36,106 nt of DNA, from contig NZ_JACSWC010000318.1 of the NCBI RefSeq assembly GCF_016888165.1, forward strand, positions 1-36,106. Reading direction: 5' to 3'. The notes under the pieces were generated by a model, which did not search any database, was not told the DNA's origin, and saw nothing but the letters and a program-made list of their open reading frames with translations. The stretch is from Halomicronema sp. CCY15110 (GTDB taxonomy: Bacteria > Cyanobacteriota > Cyanobacteriia > Phormidesmidales > Phormidesmidaceae). This document shows, piece after piece, positions 30,644 through 36,106 of this stretch. The position numbers and the translations under genes were made by a program. Position 1 is the first letter of the stretch, and every line of letters starts with the position of its first letter.

Positions 30644-30696
30644 CTATCAATGCTTTCAGTCAAAACAAAATGCTGTCACTGTGATATTATAAGGGC

Positions 30697-32052
30697 ATGA
30701 AAGTCAAAAATCCTTCCAAAATTATTCGCACTGACAAATGGGCATTAAACCCGACCGCTGAACAGCGTCATCTGTTCGGCGAGACGGTGAATGTCTATCG
30801 TCGGGTGTGCAGATATTTGGTCGGCATTGTCTTGACGCACTGGCCAGAGTTAGGGGTTTTATCGCCGGATGAGCAGATCCCCGCTGTAGAGCGATTGATG
30901 CACTCGACGGCAAATCGGGCCATTGTGAAATATCCGCAGATTAACCGGGTGTTTCATAAGTTCCCCAGCTACTATCGCAGGGCTGCAATCAGCTTTGCGA
31001 TAGGGCAGGTTAGCAGCTACATAACTCGGTATCGAGACTGGCAAAGCGGTCTATCCCGTAAACGACGGGATGCTAAGCCGCCTACGCTCAATGCGGATGC
31101 ATGCTGCTACCCTACCCTCTACAAAGGCCAGTGCTACAAGTTGCATGGCTACGACGCGGTTGAGATCAAGGTGTTTACAGGGTCTGACTGGATCTGGACA
31201 ACGGTTCAGATTAGTGGACTTCGAGAACGCCATGAAGTACCGGGCAACAAAATGCTGTCGCCGTCTCTAATCTTCAACCGCAAAGCCTGCCATCTCTCGG
31301 TTCCGTTTCACTGTGTTCCTCCAAAGCGGAAACCTGACGAAAATGTTGTCGCCGTTGACTTGGGCATCAATACCACGGCAACGGTCACGGTCGTAACGTT
31401 CGACGGTACTGTAATCCATCGTGAGTTCATTCACCCTGGAAGAGACATAGACCGTCGAGACAAGCGGCTCAAGTCCGTTTCGATGCGGGCCTCTAAAACA
31501 ATGGGTAAAGGTGGGAAGCTGCACAAAGGCTTCTGCGCCAATACCTATCGCAAATGCCAGAACATCAACAACCAGATTGGGCACGTCGTTTCTAAGCGGA
31601 TTGTCCAGATTGCCAGTGAGTTCAACTCAGAGGCCATCGTCTTCGAGAATATGAAAGGCTGGAAGGCAACGGGTGGGCGAAAACGCTCAAACCTGCGTCA
31701 ACGCTTTCATGGCTGGCTCAAGGCAAAAATCCGCGACTACACCGAGATGAAGTGGCGAGAGGCTGGCGGCAAAGTGATTGATGTCGTTGCCGCCTATACC
31801 TCGAAGATGGCTTATGACGGTTCTGGCATCGTTAAGCGAGATTCCAAAAACTATGCTCTGGCAACGTTCCCGTCAGGTAAGCGCATCAATGCGGATCTGA
31901 ATGGGTCGTACAACATCGCCGCCAGGGGCATCATTAAGCTCACGCGCAGCAATGACCGTGAGGACCGTTCCAGCAAACGTTCTGGACGGTCGCCTAGAAG
32001 TTGGGCTTGTCTGTGTGATCTCTGGACTCAGGATAGTCTGAGATTAGCATAG
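30697..32052 (+). CDS. tnpB: TnpB, RuvC-like RNA-guided nuclease, zinc-ribbon-less variant
   Basis: A 451-residue TnpB. The RuvC catalytic residues are Asp221 (VVAVDLGINTTATV), Glu317 (AIVFENMKGWK) and Asp400 (INADLNGSYNIAARG). The zinc ribbon normally found between the second and third motifs is reduced to TSKMAYDGSGIVKRDSKNYALATFPSGKRINAD, with no cysteine. The N-terminal recognition part (1-210) is present. TnpB proteins cut DNA guided by an RNA from the element's right end. The spacer to tnpA contains TATTAT as a possible -10. The frame is intact. Confidence 0.94.
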   Translation: MKVKNPSKIIRTDKWALNPTAEQRHLFGETVNVYRRVCRYLVGIVLTHWPELGVLSPDEQIPAVERLMHSTANRAIVKYPQINRVFHKFPSYYRRAAISFAIGQVSSYITRYRDWQSGLSRKRRDAKPPTLNADACCYPTLYKGQCYKLHGYDAVEIKVFTGSDWIWTTVQISGLRERHEVPGNKMLSPSLIFNRKACHLSVPFHCVPPKRKPDENVVAVDLGINTTATVTVVTFDGTVIHREFIHPGRDIDRRDKRLKSVSMRASKTMGKGGKLHKGFCANTYRKCQNINNQIGHVVSKRIVQIASEFNSEAIVFENMKGWKATGGRKRSNLRQRFHGWLKAKIRDYTEMKWREAGGKVIDVVAAYTSKMAYDGSGIVKRDSKNYALATFPSGKRINADLNGSYNIAARGIIKLTRSNDREDRSSKRSGRSPRSWACLCDLWTQDSLRLA

Positions 32053-32056
32053 GACA

Positions 32057-32083
32057 CCCCCACCTCGGCTCTGCCAGGTGGGG
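32057..32083. repeat. Right-end IS hairpin and probable guide-RNA scaffold region
   Basis: An 8-bp GC-rich stem (32058-32065/32076-32083) with an inner GGC/GCC pairing, 5 bp after the tnpB stop. In IS200/IS605 elements this end is transcribed as the 3' part of the omega/reRNA, whose guide is the flanking genomic DNA. That role is known for the family and only inferred here. Confidence 0.7.
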
Positions 32084-32136
32084 AGAGCTTCATCACAAGG
32101 CGAGTAGGAGAGTCTGACGTGGGTGTTGCGACAACA

Positions 32137-32985
32137 TCAACCCACCTTTGGGCGGGATGAGAGCGTTGTGTCATCGGCTTGCCTGCCAAACGGCAGCAGT
32201 AGCATCCAGGGCAGTTGAGCCACCCGCAGCGTGTTCTGATACTCCGTCAAACCAATGGTCATTCCCTGATTGCCCTTGGCTGCACGGGCTCGATAGGTAC
32301 CAAACAGGTAGTCCCACCAGGGCAGGTTAAACCCGTAGTTGCTGTTGGTTTCTTGAGGAATGACTGAATGGTGAATCCGGTGCATGTCAGGAGTCACCAC
32401 CACCCAGCGCAGCAGTCGATCCAGGGGACGGGGCAAACTCACATTGCCGTGGTTGAACATGGCGGTGGCATTGAGCAGGATCTCAAAAATAAGCACTGCC
32501 ACCGGGGGGGCACCTAGCAGGGCGATCGCGACAATTTTCATCCCCATGGACAGGAAAATTTCAATCGGGTGAAACCTCAGTCCGGTAGTGACATCAAAGT
32601 CGCGATCGGCGTGATGCACCTTGTGCAACCGCCAGAGGGTGGGCAGGGCATGGAACATGACATGGTGCAAATAGACCACCAGATCCAGTGTCATCACCGA
32701 CAGCAGGATGACCAGCCACCCCGGTAGCTCCAGCACGTTGAATAACCCCCAGCCCTGTTCAGCCGCGATCGCCGCAAACCCCACCGCTGCCAGGGGAAAA
32801 ACTGCCCGCAGCAGCACCGTATTCAGCACCACCAACCCCAAATTACTGCCCCACCGCAGCGGCTTGGACACCGACAGACGACGACTGGGGGAGAGCCGCT
32901 CCCAGAGGATCATGATCCCTAAGATGCCAAAGAAGAAAGCAGCGCGAATGAGCGGTTCTTGAGTTAGCAGGGTGTCTTCCAGCAT
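32137..32985 (-). CDS. Sterol-desaturase/fatty-acid-hydroxylase superfamily protein
   Basis: A 282-residue integral membrane di-iron oxygenase. The histidine clusters are HHVMFH (preceded by VVYL), HKVHHADRDFDVTTGLRFHP and MHRIHHSVIPQETNSNYG, as in the family. About five hydrophobic segments are seen (for example AAFFFGILGIMILW and WGSNLGLVVLNTVLL). It would hydroxylate or desaturate a lipid, sterol or carotenoid substrate; which one cannot be told. It lies 54 bp downstream of the ArsR-rhodanese gene on the same strand and may share its promoter. Confidence 0.93.
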   Translation of the reverse strand: MLEDTLLTQEPLIRAAFFFGILGIMILWERLSPSRRLSVSKPLRWGSNLGLVVLNTVLLRAVFPLAAVGFAAIAAEQGWGLFNVLELPGWLVILLSVMTLDLVVYLHHVMFHALPTLWRLHKVHHADRDFDVTTGLRFHPIEIFLSMGMKIVAIALLGAPPVAVLIFEILLNATAMFNHGNVSLPRPLDRLLRWVVVTPDMHRIHHSVIPQETNSNYGFNLPWWDYLFGTYRARAAKGNQGMTIGLTEYQNTLRVAQLPWMLLLPFGRQADDTTLSSRPKVG

Positions 32986-33039
32986 GGTGAGTGGTCTCCT
33001 AGGTCAGATTCAATGGGCCATAACGGACTACTGAGCGAT

Positions 33040-33699
33040 TTAGCTGTGAACAGGCAAGCCTTCGGCTTTCCATTCGGGATAGCCTTCCTGCAACCGCAGG
33101 GCGGTAAATCCCTGCTGCTGTAGTAACGCCGCCGCGTCATGGGACAGGGCGCAGTAGGGACCACGGCAATAAGCCACCACCTCACAATCAGCGGGCAATT
33201 CCCGTAATCGCTGGGTCAGTTCCGCCAGGGGAATATTGATCGCCCCCGGCAGATGACCAGCGGCGTACTCCTCCGCAGGCCGGACATCCAGCAGGGTGAC
33301 GCTGCCTGCCTGGAGGCGGTCTACCAAATCGGGAATGGTAATGGCCTCCAGACCATCACCGCCCTGGAAATATTGCGTCATCAGCTGCTGCACCTCGGCC
33401 AGATTCCGCTCAGCTACCCGTCGCAGAAAGCGGGTCAACTGCACCACCTCGTCATCAGCCAGGTGGTAATACACATAGCGCCCCGCTTTGCGGGTCGTGA
33501 CCAGTCCACTGCGGCGCAGGTGTTGCAGGTGTTGAGACACCGTGGCGATAGGCAGGTTCATCAGTTGGGTTAGGCTCTCGACACTGCGATCGCCCTGGGC
33601 AATCAACTCCAACAGCTCCAGGCGGTACTCATGCCCCAGGGCTTTGGCCAGAGTCGCCAACTGCTCTAGCAATTGCCGTTTGCGATTTGTGGCTGACAT
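33040..33699 (-). CDS. ArsR-type regulator fused to a rhodanese domain
   Basis: A 219-residue fusion. Residues about 10-105 form an ArsR winged helix (ALGHEYRLELLELIAQGDRSVESLTQLMNLPIATVSQHLQHLRRSGLVTTRKAGRYVYYHL). It lacks the ELCVCDL metal-binding motif. Residues about 118-216 form a rhodanese domain with VTLLDVRPAEEYAAGHLPGAINIPL and the active-site loop VAYCRGPYCALS; Cys178 would carry persulfide. Such fusions sense sulfur species or thiol state rather than metals in known cases (from memory). ATG 33699 is used; TTG 33708 is in frame. A 25-bp inverted repeat starts five bases upstream. Confidence 0.93.
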   Translation of the reverse strand: MSATNRKRQLLEQLATLAKALGHEYRLELLELIAQGDRSVESLTQLMNLPIATVSQHLQHLRRSGLVTTRKAGRYVYYHLADDEVVQLTRFLRRVAERNLAEVQQLMTQYFQGGDGLEAITIPDLVDRLQAGSVTLLDVRPAEEYAAGHLPGAINIPLAELTQRLRELPADCEVVAYCRGPYCALSHDAAALLQQQGFTALRLQEGYPEWKAEGLPVHS

Positions 33700-33703
33700 A
33701 AAT

Positions 33704-33763
33704 GGCAAGACTCTCTATTATTCAATTAATATACAGAATAATTGAATAATAGAGAGTCTTGCC
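33704..33763. promoter_or_regulatory. Perfect 25-bp inverted repeat before the ArsR-rhodanese gene
   Basis: The arms 33704-33728 and 33739-33763 are fully complementary, with a 10-nt spacer. The inner part, TATTATTCAATTA / TAATTGAATAATA, resembles ArsR/SmtB operators (TTCA..TGAA). The remaining spacer to the transporter gene (33764-33864) holds another TGAATAATT half-site at 33764-33772 and a possible TATACT -10 near 33831. It would control both directions, and in the regulator's mRNA it would fold into a hairpin touching the start codon. Confidence 0.82.
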
Positions 33764-33864
33764 TGAATAATTTTGTGCCTGGGGGCAAGGGCCGGTTCAG
33801 CACTGGTGTAGCCGTCAAACTTACATCCCTATACTGCTCTTGAGCCAATCAGCCCCAACTAGCT

Positions 33865-34860
33865 ATGACCTGGTTTGAACGCTTTCAGCCCTTTTTGATT
33901 CTCACTGCCGTACTGCTAGGACTGGGGCTGGCTCAGATAGCCGGTGTATCGGCAGTGGCCAGTATCCTGATCACGCCACTGCTGATGGGTATGCTCTATG
34001 CTGCATTTTTGCCGATTTCGCTACGACACTTTGGCAGCGCCTTCCGCAACTATCGGGTAACCCTCACCAGCCTGATCATCAACTTCCTGTGGACGCCACT
34101 GCTGGCCTGGGGCTTAGGGGCACTGTTCCTTGCCAATGCCCCCGATTTGCGGGTTGGACTGTTGATGCTGATGGTCACCCCCTGTACCGACTGGTATCTG
34201 GTGTTTACGGGCATCGCCAAGGGCAACGTGGGGTTAGCAACGGCATTGTTACCGCTGAACTTGGTTTTGCAGATGGTGCTGCTGCCCGTTTACCTGGCGG
34301 TGTTTGCCCAGTCCCTGGTGAGCCTGAATCTCTGGGTATTGGGTAGCAAAGTCGCAATAGTGCTGTTGGTGCCACTAGCTCTGGCGATGTTGTCACGGGT
34401 CTTCCTGGTGCGATGGCAGGGAAACGCCTGGTTAGCGGGTCATTTGCCGAAGGTGGCGATCGCTCAACTTCTCTGTCTCAACCTGGCGATCGCCGCTATC
34501 TTTGCTGCTGAGGGGGCAACGCTGATCCAACGTCCAGACCTGTTGCTGCGGTTACTGGTGCCGATCGGCTTGTTTTTTATCATCAACTTCGTCTTGGCCC
34601 AGCAGGTTGGACGAGTTTTAAAGCTGGCCTATCCAGAGGTTGCCTGCCTGACCTGCACGACACTGGCGCGGAATTCTCCGGTCGCTCTAGCCGTGGCCGC
34701 CTCAGCCTTTAGCGATCGTCCCCTCATTGCCTTAACTTTGGTCATGGGTCCCCTGTTAGAGCTACCAATTTTAGCTTTAGTGTCACAGATACTCTTGCGA
34801 TTCAGCTCTTCACATTCTTCACAGCTTGAGGTTTTTCATGAAGATGATAAAGTTGGCTGA
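33865..34860 (+). CDS. Acr3/BASS-superfamily transporter (arsenic-resistance-like)
   Basis: A 331-residue protein with about ten transmembrane helices of the bile-acid:Na+ symporter/Acr3 superfamily. The motif LMLMVTPCTDWYLVFTGIAKGNVGLATALLPLN contains the Pro-Cys-Thr essential in Acr3, and YPEVACLTCTTLARNSPVALAVAASAFSDRPLIALTLVMGP is the second-repeat counterpart. Acr3 exports arsenite; some relatives move other anions. It faces the ArsR-rhodanese gene across the 25-bp dyad. The C-terminal tail is charged and short. Confidence 0.85.
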   Translation: MTWFERFQPFLILTAVLLGLGLAQIAGVSAVASILITPLLMGMLYAAFLPISLRHFGSAFRNYRVTLTSLIINFLWTPLLAWGLGALFLANAPDLRVGLLMLMVTPCTDWYLVFTGIAKGNVGLATALLPLNLVLQMVLLPVYLAVFAQSLVSLNLWVLGSKVAIVLLVPLALAMLSRVFLVRWQGNAWLAGHLPKVAIAQLLCLNLAIAAIFAAEGATLIQRPDLLLRLLVPIGLFFIINFVLAQQVGRVLKLAYPEVACLTCTTLARNSPVALAVAASAFSDRPLIALTLVMGPLLELPILALVSQILLRFSSSHSSQLEVFHEDDKVG

Positions 34861-34918
34861 TGATTGCACCAGCATCTCTTGCTCAAGCAACCCATTAAAC
34901 TGCTTTAATTCACCTCAA

Positions 34919-35200
34919 CTAGGCCACAAACTGGGAGTTTGAGATCACCTTTAGAGCAATCCCCGCGATCGCATACAGAATGCAGTTTCGCTCAAATTTC
35001 ACCCGTGACTGCACCCGACCGATACCCCGACGGGCTTGGATGGACTCGTACAGATAGGCTAGGGACAGGGCCATGCAGACAATCTCGGCCAGGTCGAAGG
35101 TAAACGTCTGCCGCCAGGGCGTGGTTGGTACTGACACAAACAACAGCAGGTACACGACCAACAATGCGCCCAGGGTGACTTTGAAAGTTGAATCATTCAT
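34919..35200 (-). CDS. Small hypothetical membrane protein
   Basis: A 93-residue protein with two or three hydrophobic segments (VTLGALLVVYLLLFVSV, FDLAEIVCMALSLAYLYES, CILYAIAGIALKVIS) separated by a basic loop (QARRGIGRVQSRVKFERN). I recognise no family. Its ATG shares a base with the stop of a truncated upstream frame (TAATG), so it was originally translated by coupling. Convergent with the transporter gene; the spacer 34861-34918 shows nothing. Confidence 0.72.
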   Translation of the reverse strand: MNDSTFKVTLGALLVVYLLLFVSVPTTPWRQTFTFDLAEIVCMALSLAYLYESIQARRGIGRVQSRVKFERNCILYAIAGIALKVISNSQFVA

Positions 35201-35344
35201 TACAGCTCGACTCCTGATGATGGCTGGTCTGGGGCATTCACCCCATGCTGTTGCCGTGATTGATAAAGCGCCTTGAGATTATCAGGCGACCTGGAAGCCG
35301 AAATTTCCCAGTTCTGGCGATCAGCTTCAGTGAGGTTGGCTACC
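35200..35344 (-). pseudogene. 3' fragment of a gene cut by the transposon-end-like array
   Basis: On the minus strand an open frame ending in TAA (35200-35202) encodes about 47 residues with good protein character: VANLTEADRQNWEISASR, then LKALYQSRQQHG and PDQPSSGVEL. It overlaps the next start codon by one base, an operon-like junction. Going upstream the frame runs into the repeat array at 35345 and meets a stop at about 35371. The gene's front half is therefore missing from this side. No family recognised. Confidence 0.55.
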
Positions 35345-35610
35345 TGTAGTGACCTGCAAACGAAATCTTAAGAACCTGCAAACAAGGCATTTTTGAACCG
35401 GGATTATCTGACAATAACGCCCCCTTCAAACCGGGATTATCTGTAGCGGCTCGCAAACAGCGGAGCCCGTGCTCGCAAACAAGACGATTTTGAGCTCAGA
35501 TTATCTGCGAATAAGAGTGCCTTGATGCTCACATTATTTGCAAACAGGCTCAGATTAAGTGCGAACAGCTTGCAAACAAGATTTTCGGCTCACATTAACT
35601 GCAAATAAGC
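35345..35610. repeat. Degenerate repeat array resembling a Tn7-like transposon end
   Basis: At least nine related copies of a motif close to CACATTANNTGCAAACAAG are spread over 260 bp: clear ones at 35401-35419, 35434-35460, 35497-35515, 35530-35547, 35551-35568 and 35591-35609, with half copies (TGCAAACAAG type) at 35355, 35377, 35471 and 35571. All point the same way. The left boundary reads TGTAGTGAC, and the ends of cyanobacterial type V-K CAST elements begin with TGTA-like termini followed by such TnsB-binding repeats (from memory). Spacing is irregular, so it is not a CRISPR array. Confidence 0.55.
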
Positions 35611-36106
35611 CGAAAGCCTTTGTCAGCATAACATTCAGCGATTTTTGGCCGACTTGAATAGCTGCTGGGTGACGCAACTATCCAAATTTTGAGAAATCGC
35701 TTAAAGTCCTGACAGGAAGAGGATTTCCACGACTGCACTGGGGACAGTGCCAGTTCCTGAGTCTCACGGATTTCTAACGTTTGATGGCTGTGACAGTTGA
35801 CGCAAACAGTCCCGTTTTAGGCCAGGCGATTTTGACGATGTTGAGACTCATCAGGAGATGATCGCATTGTGAGGTAAGCCCTTGCCAGGTCGTGCCAAGT
35901 TTCTACGGGAGCGGTTTTGGACCTCCAGCCGTAAAGTAAGTTTCTTAATGCAAAGCCAATTGCCCCTGGTCAAACTCAAAAGCTACGGGACTAGACGCAA
36001 AGACTGGGGATTAGTTGCCTGAAAGCTTTACCCCTTAGTGGTGCAGAAAAGTCCTGAGAGTATTGATGTAGCTAGATTCTCAGATTGAGAAGGGGAGCCA
36101 TCTGTG
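35611..36106. other. Stretch without an intact gene to the window end
   Basis: No credible full-length reading frame is found on either strand. On the minus strand at about 35700-35806 two frames join into a cysteine-rich piece, VCVNCHSHQTLEIRETQE then HCPQCSRGNPLP, which looks like a decayed zinc ribbon. The remainder has no recognisable tRNA, CRISPR repeat or promoter of note. If the array at 35345 is a left transposon end, this would be the sequence between it and the first gene of the element. Confidence 0.4.

Larger units (their letters stand above)
30180..32085. mobile_element. IS605-type (IS200/IS605 family) insertion sequence
   Basis: Divergent tnpA (minus) and tnpB (plus) lie between two subterminal hairpins of the same sequence and orientation. 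The left hairpin is CCCCCACCT/AGGTGGGGG at 30182-30190 and 30197-30205. The right is CCCCACCT/AGGTGGGG at 32058-32065 and 32076-32083, with an inner GGC/GCC. This is the known plan of IS605: no terminal inverted repeats, hairpins recognised as single strands by TnpA. Exact cleavage points cannot be placed without an empty site, so the ends are approximate. Confidence 0.85.

Noticed and set aside
35345-35610. Possible CRISPR array
   Set aside because: The repeats are short, degenerate and irregularly spaced, with no constant-length spacers. They resemble transposase-binding sites better.
35880-36106. tRNA or structured RNA at the window end
   Set aside because: No cloverleaf with T-loop and anticodon stem could be assembled, and no known RNA motif was recognised.

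Overview
The window looks like chromosomal DNA from a filamentous or thylakoid-rich cyanobacterium. The palindrome GCGATCGC (HIP1) recurs throughout, coding density is moderate, and several families are cyanobacterial in form: a KdpD cut down to its sensor-less N-terminal half, an NrtS-like protein, and an antiporter fused to stress domains. Every functional call here comes from reading motifs by eye; no database search was possible.

Region 1 (about 0.2-7.0 kb) is a TetR-controlled detoxification cluster. A TetR repressor faces a run of genes for a DUF1348/NTF2-like protein, an NrtS-like membrane protein, a glutathione S-transferase, a soluble histidine kinase, a cysteine hydrolase, an FMN azoreductase, a VOC/glyoxalase protein and a flavin-binding PNPOx-like protein. 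The same 20-bp dyad lies before the TetR gene and between the -35 and -10 boxes of the opposing promoter. Region 2 (7.0-14.9 kb) is accessory. It holds decayed methyltransferase and LuxR-HTH remnants, a DUF1349 protein, two GNATs, a P-loop kinase, a DMT exporter coupled by ATGA to a response regulator without its phospho-acceptor Asp, an SDR enzyme divergent from a MarR regulator, and a nitroreductase.

Region 3 (14.9-30.2 kb) is a cation-homeostasis island. Transcribed leftward are trkH, an RCK_N+RCK_C gene, a stand-alone RCK_N gene, a microprotein and a stand-alone RCK_C gene. Upstream of these lies the kdp cluster kdpA-kdpB-(response regulator with TPR)-kdpF-like-(microprotein)-kdpC-truncated kdpD. 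A membrane histidine kinase and NarL-type regulator pair, then a CPA2 antiporter with Usp domains, are divergent from kdpA. Three features stand out. Arrays of the 8-bp palindromic unit GTTNNAAC occupy six sites in or beside spacers of the kdp cluster and were not seen as arrays elsewhere. Two unannotated, strongly basic microproteins are paralogues of each other, one beside trk and one inside kdp. A four-helix-bundle (S23/IVP-type) gene is inserted antisense between kdpA and kdpB, between the two largest arrays.

Region 4 (30.2-36.1 kb) starts with an IS605-type element (divergent tnpA and tnpB, hairpins at both ends; the TnpB has lost its zinc-ribbon cysteines). It continues with a sterol-desaturase-type hydroxylase, an ArsR-rhodanese regulator and an Acr3/BASS-type transporter facing each other across a perfect 25-bp inverted repeat, and a small membrane protein. 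The last part holds the 3' end of a gene cut off by a degenerate repeat array (35345-35610) that resembles the transposase-binding end of a Tn7-like, possibly CRISPR-associated, transposon reaching beyond the window.
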